Positions 51,080-61,800 of a DNA stretch of 64,000 nt are shown in pieces. This stretch comes from Cardinalis cardinalis (lineage: Eukaryota; Chordata; Aves; Passeriformes; Cardinalidae), in contig JACDOX010000387.1 in the NCBI GenBank assembly GCA_014549065.1, forward strand, positions 194,858 to 258,857, written 5' to 3'. Numbering within the stretch: the first letter of the stretch is position 1; every line of letters begins with the position of its first letter. The notes under the pieces are model-generated. The model was not told where the DNA came from, made no database searches, and worked only from the letters and a program-made list of their open reading frames with translations. The translations under genes were made by a program, and so were the position numbers.

Positions 51080-51290
51080 TTTTGTGAATCACTACAATGC
51101 ATTTAATAGGTAGCCTTTTCATAAAGGAGCNCAGCGGATGTGTGCACAGGCCCTGATGAAGCTAATAACTACCTCTCAATGGCTTTCAGGGAGTTATTAC
51201 ATATTTAAGATCCAAGCTCCCTTAATCAACCGCAGAGATGCAGCTGGCAGCGGTAAATTGCCAACAACAGTTCNTTACAAATAAGGAAAC
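51080..51290. promoter_or_regulatory. Candidate conserved non-coding block
   Basis: Unique AT-rich sequence (ATGCATTTAATAGG, GCTAATAACTACC, GTTATTACATATTTAAG) in GC-richer surroundings, with no repeat or coding similarity. It is a weak, composition-based suggestion. Confidence 0.2.
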
Positions 51291-52153
51291 ATTGGTTTTT
51301 CAAGGACAAAAACTGTGTCAGTTCCTCAGCTAACTCCTGTCCTCACCCTTCTCCCCCCGCCACTCACCCCAGTGATGTGCTGGCACAACTTGCTTTGTCC
51401 AATAACACGACTTCACTGCCTAATCCCCTCCACAGGGGACATNATGCAATCAAGTTCCTGGATTTCCTGACTTATTTGGGCAAACAGCACAGTCTGCATC
51501 CCGTGCTCTGTCCCCTCCCTGAGGGAGCCAGGGGCAGGACTTGTCCCACACCACCATGAGTGCCACAGGAGAGCCCTCAGTGGCTTCGCCCTGGGGAGCA
51601 AATGGAGTCATGGGACACTCGGAGACACAGCTGTGAGTTTGCCCTTGAGGGGCTTGAGACCTGATGTGGCATTTGGGAATGAGTTTTTCAGTACCTGCCA
51701 TGTCCTGGGCACAGCACAAAGGGGAAGGTCTGTGGACATCACGTGGGTTTATTCCCTTGCTGTTTCCTAACAAAGATGTGGCTGCCCACGCAGCTGAGGC
51801 AGGAGCACAGCAGTTTAAGAGAGATGCCCATGCCTGGGAGATATTAAGGCCAATATTTTAAGAGTGTTCAGGAAAGACCAGANATTGTTTGAATGAAGAG
51901 GAGAAAAAGAAAAGACAGCTGACCTCATTAGAGCTGTATCTTCCCCTCTGAAGAGACAACAACCAGCTTTTGGCCTTCAGGAACCAAAGAAATTATACAT
52001 TTCAGGCCCAGAGAACTTCTCCTCCCCAAAAGGGAAACAGGCACCATCCACGTCCCAGCGTGGTGCAACAAACCTGCTCAGACCTCTGCTGTGGGCCCCG
52101 GCCAGGGCCAGCTCCCCAAGAGGGATCTGTACTGGATGGGCTGGGAAAACTGG

Positions 52154-52423
52154 NNNNNNNNNNNNNNNNNNNNNNNNNNNNNNNNNNNNNNNNNNNNNNN
52201 NNNNNNNNNNNNNNNNNNNNNNNNNNNNNNNNNNNNNNNNNNNNNNNNNNNNNNNNNNNNNNNNNNNNNNNNNNNNNNNNNNNNNNNNNNNNNNNNNNNN
52301 NNNNNNNNNNNNNNNNNNNNNNNNNNNNNNNNNNNNNNNNNNNNNNNNNNNNNNNNNNNNNNNNNNNNNNNNNNNNNNNNNNNNNNNNNNNNNNNNNNNN
52401 NNNNNNNNNNNNNNNNNNNNNNN
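52154..52423. other. Assembly gap (270 N)
   Basis: This is the longest N run in the window. The flanks (CTGGGAAAACTGG and AAGACTTCCAGTGG) are unique sequence and give no clue to what is missing. Confidence 0.98.
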
Positions 52424-54840
52424 AAGACTTCCAGTGGTGAGGGGAGAATACTCTGCAAAGCCCATGCTGGGCCCTGGAAGCAGGCCAAGCAAGAGTTTAA
52501 TCTTTGTTTGGTCTCCTTTGATATCTCACAGTGTGCTGCCAGACATTAACCCTGTGCAGGCTGGGCCTGGTGAGTCAGGGGATGCACATTGGCCCAGAGG
52601 AACAGAGTGGGACCACAAAGAGGACGAGAATGTGCTCAACAGTGAAACCTGAAAAAGGGAATGTTTCTTTGCTTCCCTTCCAGNCTGGTTCACAGCATTC
52701 TCTCTGCCACATCAGAAGGCATCTTGCTCTTCAACTGCATCCTACTGCAGGGCTGCTCATGCTGGAAGCTTTACTTTTTTCCTCTGAAGCTGCAGGCCAC
52801 AGATGAAAAACTGATATAGAGGGGTTCCAGGGCTGAGTCAGGATATTATTTTTGCTGTTTCTTTAGAAATACATGACCCAACTTCTTTTTGGAGAAAAAA
52901 AGAAAAGGGGCACTTAAAAAAGCAGTACTACTTGGTTCNCCTCCTGCCACCATCTCTATTTATTGACACTAACATTTTTAAAGGGCTCTTGGGAAGGAGC
53001 CTATGTGGTTTCTGAGGACACTTTTCCAAAAAAAAAAATCAGAGAATGTAGCTGATGGTTTGTGTCTCTTTTAGTATTCAGCTCCTAAATTTATGCTTCC
53101 AGAGAAATGCCAAAACTGACTTGGACAAGTAAAATTCAGTGGGCAAAGAGTGTCATTTCCTAAATCTGCAGCAGACATGTTTTATAAAAACAACTAAACT
53201 GTATATTACGAACAGCAAGACCATTTGACNTAAGATTTTCCAAGCATTTACAGGTGTGACTGCATAGGTGAAATATGAGTTTAATTGGCTGTCCATATGT
53301 ACCATCTTCCTCACTGACATTAATGCAGGAAAATCTTTTCTTTTGGGGTGTGTGTGCAGACATCTGGAGTGCAGATTGTAACAGATCTCTATTTGCAATG
53401 TTATCCCTAGAAAAGCTGTGTTTTTTGAACATGAAAGAACACACTGCTTTCAAAGGGCTTTGCAGTCACATCTGGAAGAAGTGCTCTTCCTGATGCTGTG
53501 ACAGAAAGGAGAAGAGCTGATGGGATATCAGCTGAGGGAAAGCTTGCTTCCTCCTCTAGTATAGGAAGCTGGGCTTCTTTTGAATTATTTAGCATTCAGT
53601 CAGCAGATAAAAATACACTGCCTGGATGAACCAGTGACCTCTTCTATGATCACAATAGCTGGGGGGGCAGGAAGGGCTACAAGTGCACATCTTCTCCATG
53701 TTCTCCTGCAGAAAGCTTCAATCATTGATGGAGATGCAAGACAAGGCTGGAGCCACCTTGTTGAGGCTGGGCTCAGAGGAAAGCCTCTCTTACACTTCAA
53801 ATCACAGCACCCACAGTGATATCTCAGAGCCCCAGGTACCTGTGCAGCATCACTGAGAGTGACCTTGCTGAGACCCCAGCCAGACACCTTTCCCCACAAA
53901 ACTTGGAGCAATGTCCCATGCAAACCCCATCTAAAAGCTGGTTACTTCACCTAACATGCATCCATTGAACACACAAGCTGTGCTCCAGGAACAAGGAGCA
54001 GAAAAGCACCACTCCAAGAGGCAGTGCTGGGTTAAATGTTCCACAGGAGGACCAACATCTTCTCCACTACACATCTTTTTTTGGTAGCATCAGAATGAGA
54101 TGTTTGATTAAATGCACAGGAGCAGCATGGCTTCAGCAGTTAAACTGCTATTTTGTGTATTCTGGGAAGGGGGGACATCAACAGATTGCAAAATGGGAAA
54201 GTCTCTCTGGACACTGCAAACAAACAACATGTTATGTAATTAGGCCTTTTGGGAACCAGAGGAAGGTCTCCAGAAGATCAGGGCCCTCCCAGCGCTTTCT
54301 AATTTTACTGGGACTTACCAGCAAGCCAGCCCTCTAATAATAGAGGCTTGTGCATGCTTTNCTTTCATCTTCATGTCTCCCTGTACTGCCCTACCTTTGT
54401 TATTACTGCCCCAGAAAAACACATCTTACTCACTTTTATCAAGCTGATTCATTCAGACTTGAATGGCAGAACTGAAGAGGCACTAAAGACCTTTAGAAAG
54501 GGCAGCAAAGACATCTCTTGGCCATCAGAGCATGAGAAAACCTGGAATTTTAGAACTTGATTGAATCCAGTGTGNTAGGGAATTGCACCATTCCACATAA
54601 CTGTGGCTAACTGAAGTACAGCACTATCAAGCAATGANAGAGCAAAAAGTCTTTAGCTCCATAATCCACATATTGTGCTAGTATATATTTACTGGAGCAA
54701 ATTCTTCCAGGGGAGCATGCCTGTAACCAGCAGCTCAGCATCAGGAACACTCTGCCTCTGTGTCCAGGCAAAGCATGGACCTGTCAGGAAACCTGCCAGT
54801 CACACTGTACCACTCGGCGCCTGAACATGGACTGTAGCAG

Positions 54841-54878
54841 CTGAGCTTTAGATTAATACCTGAGCTTTAGATTAATAC
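54841..54878. repeat. 19-bp perfect tandem duplication
   Basis: CTGAGCTTTAGATTAATAC occurs twice without a gap (54841-54859 and 54860-54878). The perfect identity points to a recent replication slip. Confidence 0.95.
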
Positions 54879-56998
54879 TGCCTTTCAGCCCATGGATAGA
54901 TTGGAATATGTACCATTGGTTTCATTCTGTCAGTGTCCTCTCCCACCTGAANGGAGAGAGCCCCTTGGTCAACATCTGTCTCTGCAGTCACCACCTCCTT
55001 ACACTTTTGAGGTACAATCACTCACTGTGATTCTTGAGAGAGACATTTTAAAGACAATAGAGGTACAATGGCATCTGCACAGAAAAGGCATGCTTGGGTT
55101 TCTGAGAAAGCTGCTTTCCCCTGTTTCTTGCTTGCTGTGCACATTCTGGCAGCTGGTAAGAAGAGGAAGGAGGAGGCTTGCAGCCCTGGTGAGGGCACAC
55201 CAGCTCAGATCCCACAGGATGTGGTCAGCTGGCTTCCAGCATACCCCTTGGTTACTGGGCTGTTGGCAGAAGCCAGCAGTGAGCAGCTCAGAGGAGGGAA
55301 AGCCACACCAGAGGCAAGAAGGCACAGCAGTGCTGGGGAGAACACCTCATCACAGCCCAAGCACCAAGGGGCAGCACAGACACAGGTCTTGGACAGCACA
55401 GAGATCCCAGCCCCAGTGGTGGATCCAAGGCAAGGCATTTTCCAAGCCTCTCTGAGCAGTGTTACAGAGCCTGTGGCTGTGTGTTTGGCCTGCCATGTAA
55501 ACATGTCACATCCCATGGGAGCTGGGAACAAACAGCAAAGGCTAACTGCCACTAGCCCGGTTTTGGTAGTGCTGAGTGACCTGGATAAAAAGCAAAGAGC
55601 GTTTGGGAGATATCCTTATAGCCTAGTTCATTGCATCTCTGCAGACAACTCCCTGCTTCTCCCAAAATGATAAAAAAAAAATTCAAATAACTGCATTCTT
55701 GTCTACAACATTTATCATTNAGGAGTCAGGAGCCATGTGCTCTTGACCCTTGTGTGAGCAGCATGTCTGTTGTAGCCTCCAGAGCTACAACATTGTTGAG
55801 CTGTGAACTTTTTGCTCAGTTTTTCCTGGGAAGTCAAAATCCCAACTGGTATAAATCCTGAGAACTACAAATCACTTTTTTCCCCTCCTGCCATCTACTT
55901 CAAGAAGTTTTATGAAGAAGTTTCATTCTCCCTGTGCAGATGAAGCAGGTACAGGTGACAGACAGAACACAAGGACCACTCTGGGCACTCACCATGGTTT
56001 GTCTCAGCTCCTGGGAGACCAGCAGCACAATAAATAACACCCAAGCCAAAATTTCGCTCTCCCTTTACACAGCAGTGCCCTTTAGCAGTTACTTCTTTCA
56101 GTTCCATGCAGTGTTTTTGTGCTACAGAACTTAGTCCCTATTGGCTGCAAACACAGAATTCACCATAGGAAGAGCCTCAGGCTGGGAAAACATAGCTCCC
56201 AACCCTTACTCCTCCCAGAGCCAGATGGGCAAGGAAATGTCTTCATGACATACCCAAGGATAGANGTTTTCTACCGTGATTTACTCAGCAGATTTATGCT
56301 CTCCACATAATGTAATAAGGCTACAGCACTAATAATTTCCCCACGATCCAAACAGCAACACTCAGGAGTAGCCTCCAACAGCTTTCAGCCTCCTTTTTTT
56401 ACTTGCAAGCAGCTGAATGTGGCTGCAGTTACATCCTAACCATGAGGCTTCCCTGCATGACAGCGTTTTTTCAAGACTTGTATTGGACAGTGACCCAGGC
56501 CTGCACCCTTTAGAACAGGAAGAGGTGAAGCAACCTTCACCAAAGCCCTGAGCTGAGCATCAGTAGNACAGCTGTGACCCAGTATTGGATGATCTGAGCC
56601 TCAGCAGGAAACAGGAAGCAGGNACCACAATTCACACACTCAGTTCAAGGCCTTTGCAGTTCAGGCCCTCGTGCCTGGGTGGTCACAGCCACCTCAGTTT
56701 GGTTCTCTGCTCTACTGCGGAGCTGAGGCTGTAGAGATCTGCTCAGTGCATGGGTATGGCTCCCAGATCTGCTCCACCTCCCTGCTGCTGGAAGGCTGCA
56801 GTGCCCCTGACCAGGCATCACTCTCCAGCCTGCTGGCAAGGCAGGGACAGCACAGTGTTTCAGGCTCCCCAAAGCACCTGAGGCCATTCACGGCTTATTG
56901 CAATGCACTGGCACCCAGACACCTCCAGTGGAGCTCTGGGAGCTAAGTGCATTTCATTTCAGGAGAAACAGAGACTGTAAGAAACAAATAAAACCTTG

Positions 56999-57004
56999 AC
57001 TTAC
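56999..57004 (-). other. SLC8A1: Splice donor after SLC8A1 exon 2
   Basis: On the minus strand the coding sequence reads GAT GAG ATA GT followed by GTAAGT, a perfect consensus donor. The exon therefore ends at 57005 in phase 2 (two bases of a Val codon). The in-frame TAA at 57001-57003 is intronic and not a real stop. This is the known site after which NCX1 chooses between mutually exclusive exons A and B. Confidence 0.95.
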
Positions 57005-58833
57005 ACTATCTCATCATTCTGGAACTCCAGCTCCCCGCAGGTGTCTTCAAAGTCCTCTCCTCCACCTTTGGCCGTGCCTTCAATGGTTTTGTAGGGCACA
57101 ATAACATTTCCTCGTGCTCCAGAGGTTCGCAACACTTTCACTTCCATGGTTCCTACACTTTCACTGATGTGTGTTACTGGCTCCTCGAAGGTGAAGATGC
57201 CGGCGTGGTCATCGTCAAAAATGGTGACGGTGGCAGTAGACGGTGATCCCAAGCAGGCGAGCGTTGAGACACGGCTGGCCTCAAGAACGCCCTCATCTGA
57301 GGCCTCGGTGCTCACACGGACGTTGCTGAGATGGACCAGGAAGTTCTCATCCTCCTCAAATATGTCATCGTCGATGATGCCAACGCGGATTTCCTTCTGG
57401 GTCTCTCCGGGCTTGAAGACCACCGTCCCCTCAGTGAACTCGTAGTCAGAGCCGGCGTTGGCCGTGCCATCCTCTGTCCGGAAGTCGACGTACACCGTGT
57501 TGGTCAGGTCTCCTCCCCGGCGGACGATGGTCAGGGCCACGGTGCCGCAGTTCTCCAGGCACTGGTAGGTGCCCTGCTCGAAGTAGAGCTTGCTGACGGG
57601 GTCGTTCTCGGTCACCTCGCTGTTGACCTCGTGCATGCTGACGGCCTTGCGGGCCTGGTCTGCGGCGTGTCTCTTCAGGATGTTGCCAGCACCGGTCATG
57701 AGCCGGGTGGCCTGGATGCGGTAGAAGGCCCTGCTCTTCTGCTGCTGGCTCAGGACCTGGTAGTTGGCCAACTCTATGAGCTGCTCAATTTCCTTGTCTG
57801 GGTGCTTTTGTTTCAGCTCCTTCAGGATTCGAGCCATTTCCCTTCTGGCTTCCTCGTCATCCTGGTCTTTCTCGTCCACCTCCAACACCAGTGTCCCATC
57901 CAAAAAGTTCTCCACGTGAGAATTAGCAACCTTTCCGTCCATCTCAATGTCGGCCTTGGAGGAGGGCCGGTCACCCTCATGCTCAATGATCATGCCTCTC
58001 TGCTTGCCAGCTCGGTATTTCTTGTAGACGTACTTGTAAAATAAAAGCCTCCTGTCAGCTATCCAGGCAAACACCACGCAGATGGGGAAGAAGAAAAAGG
58101 TGAGCAAGCCTTCCCAAACCTCCACAATCCCAGGAGAAGACACAGATAAAATAATGTAAAGCCAAGTGTAGGCAAAGATGCTCCAGGCCGCTGTAACAAA
58201 AAACACTCGCAAGTGCTTGATCTTCCTTATCTCTCCATCTGGCACCACGTACACACAGATTGCAATGATGACAAACATGTTGAAGGCAGCACTCCCCACG
58301 ATCGTGCTCGGCCCCAGGTCCCCCGCCGTGAAGCCATGGCCGCACACCTCGATAACAGACAGCAGGATCTCCGGAGCAGACGAGCCCAAGGCCATCAGTG
58401 TGAGGTTGGAAACAGTCTCGTTCCAGATCCTCACGGTGGTTTTGCTGGTCTCGCCGTTGGGCTTCTTGATGGTTATTTCCCGCTCTTGGGATGTAATGAC
58501 TTCGATGGAGGACATGAAGCGGTCGGCTATNATGGACACTCCCAGGAACATGTACACCATGGCTACAAAGTACACCGTTGCCCGAGCGATTTTGTCCCCA
58601 AACGAGGGGTCCTGGGGTTCCCATATTGGTAAAATCACTCCCTTCTTGCAGATGTAGGAGCCAGCGCACTCCTCGGTGTCGTTGGCGGGCAGTTCACTGG
58701 GGCTCTCCGCACGTGTTCCCTCTGCATGGAGGAGCAGCACCAGGACAAGGCTCAGCAGAGGGAAGCTCCCTGGGGAGGCATGCGCGGGAGCTGCTCGCGA
58801 CATGGCCGCTTCCACCCAACGGGTCCCGAACAT
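57005..58833 (-). CDS. SLC8A1: Na+/Ca2+ exchanger NCX1, N-terminal coding part (exon 2)
   Basis: NCX1 exports one Ca2+ for three Na+ across the plasma membrane, chiefly in heart, brain and kidney. The exon encodes 609 whole codons plus GT of a split Val codon; a full protein is about 970 residues, so the rest is outside the window. Counting from the ATG at 58831-58833, I see a signal peptide (hydrophobic core 24-36, likely cleavage after Ala42), a glycosylation sequon NDT at 51-53, the alpha-1 repeat with GSSAPE at 150-155 and AAFN at 182-185, and the XIP autoinhibitory segment at 261-280. Calcium-binding domain 1 has acidic clusters IIDDD near 486-490, FEEDE near 492-496 and FDDD near 539-542; the start of domain 2 follows. 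From memory the body is very close to mammalian NCX1 and clearly nearer to it than to NCX3. An in-frame ATG at 58801-58803 (residue 11) gives a 32-residue signal peptide, the usual NCX1 length, and may be the ancestral start. Codon 101 is ATN (N at 58531), Ile in homologues. Confidence 0.97.
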
Positions 58834-58840
58834 CCTCAAC
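58834..58840 (-). other. SLC8A1: 5' untranslated bases of SLC8A1 exon 2
   Basis: Seven exon bases lie between the splice acceptor and the first ATG, which has A at -3 and T at +4. If translation starts instead at the second ATG (58801-58803, G at -3), the untranslated part of the exon is 37 bases, close to the mammalian arrangement as I remember it. The remainder of the 5' UTR must come from an upstream first exon; NCX1 is known to use several tissue-specific first exons that all splice to exon 2. Confidence 0.8.
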
Positions 58841-58868
58841 CTGAAGAGGCAAAAAGAAAAGATTAAGT
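58841..58868 (-). other. SLC8A1: Splice acceptor and branch region before SLC8A1 exon 2
   Basis: Read on the minus strand, a pyrimidine-rich run ending CCTCTTCAG abuts the exon, with AG at 58842-58841. A branch-point-like CTTAATC lies about 20-25 bases upstream of the AG. This is a strong canonical acceptor and fixes the exon's first base at 58840. Confidence 0.9.
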
Positions 58869-61800
58869 GAGGCCAACCAGAGATAACAGATTTTCCTCTC
58901 TGAAGATATGATCAAGTTATCCTGTTACTCAAGAAGATGCAGCTGATGAGCCCATTTTGTTATGATTGGTGATGTTTTCCCTGTAGAAATCCTCTAGTTC
59001 AGTCATCTGAACCAGGATGGATTCAGATGGTACCAGCAAGCTAGCACCTACTCCCTTCAGCTACCATGATGTTTCTTTCTCTTTGTTGAAAACCTATTTG
59101 TTCAATTGCATTTTCTTGTTCCTCTAATCTAATTAAAGCCCATCGTTCTGCTTCACAGCTGGCAGAAGTGTTTCCCATTTCAAAATGACAGTGTACTCAC
59201 TCACTTCACTGGAATTCAGGGTAAGAGCAGGAGAGGACAGGGAAATCTACCATCCCCTCATCATGTTTAAAAAATATTTTTATACTTTTTAGTCTCTGTA
59301 AGCTATGTATTTCACAGTCTTTTGTTGCTCACAGTCCTCCCAAGCATCTACTCCACACTGGAAATCTGCACAAAGGGAGCTTGAGCCCTGGCAAAACCTT
59401 ACTCTTAGCAGTAACTTGGTCATAAGGTGCACCAGAAGGGCAGCCTGTAATTAATGATTTTGGAGCCATTCCTTCCACAGTGCATCACTTTGCACCTTCC
59501 CAAAACTGGAAAGAGCCGCATATGCATGGAAGCCTGGCTCTCTTGGCATGCTTCTAGAGGAAACATGTCCCTACGCTCTTTTCCCACTAGGTCAGCTTTG
59601 ACGGCTTCCCCTTCAAGGGCCTTTCTCACTCCATTTACAACATCAGTCATCAGGCATGACAGCCGTTCTTGCCCTTGTCCTGCCTCAGGATTTTCCAGCA
59701 ATGTAGAGGAGCTGTTAAAGAGGTTTGCAGTTAGTTAACAGTGCATAAACCGACAGAACAGATGCCTTTAAGTACAAAGAGATGCTTAGTGAAAAAAAAA
59801 AAGCATGGGCATGCTCAGTGTTACATTCTCAAATTTACTAGCCAATAAAGCTAGATCCCTAGTTATTAAAGCTGTATTTTCTCCTCAAGGAGAGCCTTTG
59901 CTATACCACGCTTCTCCAATCCAAGTTAATTTAATCAGATGGTACTTAAAAATGTTTCTATGAAGAGAGGAAAATGAGCACATCAATACCTTGACTTCAC
60001 TGGGAAATACAAAAAGCTGAGCTGATTTTCCTTAGGAAAACCCACACCCCTGGAAGAAAAAAACCCACAAAGCTCAGCCATGAAAGGTCTGAACTCCTCG
60101 TTAGGGCAGGGGCATATCACNCAGGGACAGAGCTGTGTGCAAGGCAACAACTGGCTGGAGGAATCAATGTGCACCGTCCCACACCATGTCATGGGATCTG
60201 CTCCACAAAGAGACACTGTAATGGTGGATCAAAGCCCTCTCCTCCATTTGCTTTTATTGATGGATGCTGTAGCACTGCTATTGGTCTGGGAGGGTAATAC
60301 TGAGAATTTATCAAGACGGTTTCATATAAATGGCATTTTCTCACCAGGAACTGTTGGTCTGCCTCCAACCCNCTCCTCCCTGGTATTGCAATTAAGAAAA
60401 TAAAAAGATACATAGTGGAGGAAGTGAGCAAATCAGAGAGCTGGGTGATAAGAACAGATGAATTGAACAAGAAAACGCAAGTCTCTTGTAGGAAGCCAGA
60501 TTTAAAATAAAGTTGTTTGCATTAGGAATCCTGCTAATGCCACGAAAAAAGCTCTTACTACCAGACTCATTGCCCCCCTGATCATAGTGCCTGGGTACCT
60601 CCTGCTTCCCCAAATGTGAGCTCTAGCCACTTCTTACAAGCCCAATGTGAAAAAAATGCAAGCATGATGTTTGCAAAGAGGAGCACCTTGTTGCACACCC
60701 TTCAGTGGATGGCTAAGCTGAAACAGATGTGCATTCATGGTCATTGAAATTTAGCTGAAGCATGAATTAGTCACCCAACATCTGTACTCCTGTGTTTCAC
60801 ACTGCTTCAAACCAAGTCAGGGAGACATTTGATGAAAGGGCTGTCAAAACATAGGCTGACTTGGTACCTACTCTGTTAATCCCAGATAGCTCCTAAGTGT
60901 AGTTTTGTTTCCTTTTTAAACATGTAGGCTTAAAAAAATTCATGGTGGGCATAAAATATTACTCAGTTGCATGGTTCTTCACCCTCTCCTTCTAAAGGGT
61001 AGTAGTTTCTTCAGAAAACTNAAGAACATCCACCTGTCCTTTTTCAGTTAATTTTTCTCCCTGTGGCAAGTCATATCCCTGCACATGTACAATTATTCAG
61101 AGCAATCAGGCATTGTGAAATCCCCTTGGCAAGAAGAGAAAACAGATGGTTCTAGAAAAAATATTATGCTTTGGGTCACTGATTTAGGTCATGAAGAATA
61201 GGAGAGTCCCATCACACTTTGGACCAACTCTCCAGCCTTAAAAGGATTTGGGTACTGGAAAGCTCATTCAGAAAAAAAAGACACTCATGAAANCAAATTA
61301 AGAAGTAATTTGAACTTTATTTACCATGTGTTTCCCCTTTCAAACATTCTAATGTAAGTTGGGTTTTGTTTTGGTTTGTTTATTCTGTTTGTTTGTTTGC
61401 TTGAAATCAAGTCCCATACTACTTTAAACAGGAGGAAAAAAGGCCTAGAGGCTTGCATCTGAGCAATCCATATTTCTGGCATTCCCAANCAGCACTCCAT
61501 GTACAAATAATATTTTTCCCTCAGATGTCAGGAGGTAAGAAATGTGGAGCTTTTCTGGAGAGGGATAAGAAATGGCTGGAGCTTTGGAAGAGACATCCAC
61601 CAGGCATGCCAATGTGCATCCTTTGGGCAGCACCAGCAACCCCCAACTCTGCTGTACTTCCTCCAGCATTTTGTGGTGTAGTCATCAAACAAGGCTCACA
61701 CATCATGACCAGCTTTCCTACTTAAACCAAATCACAGTGAGGCTCAGGAATTATGAAGGGCTAGAAAATGCTTGCCCACAACATGCTAGTTACACACATG

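Larger units (their letters stand above)
1..57004 (-). other. SLC8A1: SLC8A1 intron following exon 2 (5' part, incomplete)
   Basis: All sequence from the exon 2 donor to the low-coordinate edge reads as intron. The corresponding mammalian intron is known to be very long, which fits. I found no convincing second gene, tRNA, rRNA or CRISPR array. Open frames of 60-270 codons occur on both strands, but they are rich in Cys, Trp, Ser and Pro, overlap one another, and match no family I know. I looked for the alternative exons A and B (acidic, EEYE-type calcium-binding loop sequence) on the minus strand and did not see them. Short T runs at 8405-8420 and 37120-37134 and a CAAA repeat at 24139-24155 are minor. 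Stretches not listed separately are unique sequence in which I see nothing specific. Confidence 0.85.

Noticed and set aside
55068..55670. 200-codon plus-strand open frame near exon 2
   Set aside because: The translation matches nothing I know, there is no homologous exon here in SLC8A1, and it lies antisense to the gene within the intron.
1..57004. Mutually exclusive SLC8A1 exons A and B and later exons
   Set aside because: No minus-strand segment with the expected acidic EEYE-type sequence between splice sites was found. They are probably beyond the low-coordinate edge.
57331..58044. 237-codon open frame antisense to exon 2
   Set aside because: It is a shadow of the strongly coding minus strand; GC-rich third positions suppress stops on the opposite strand.
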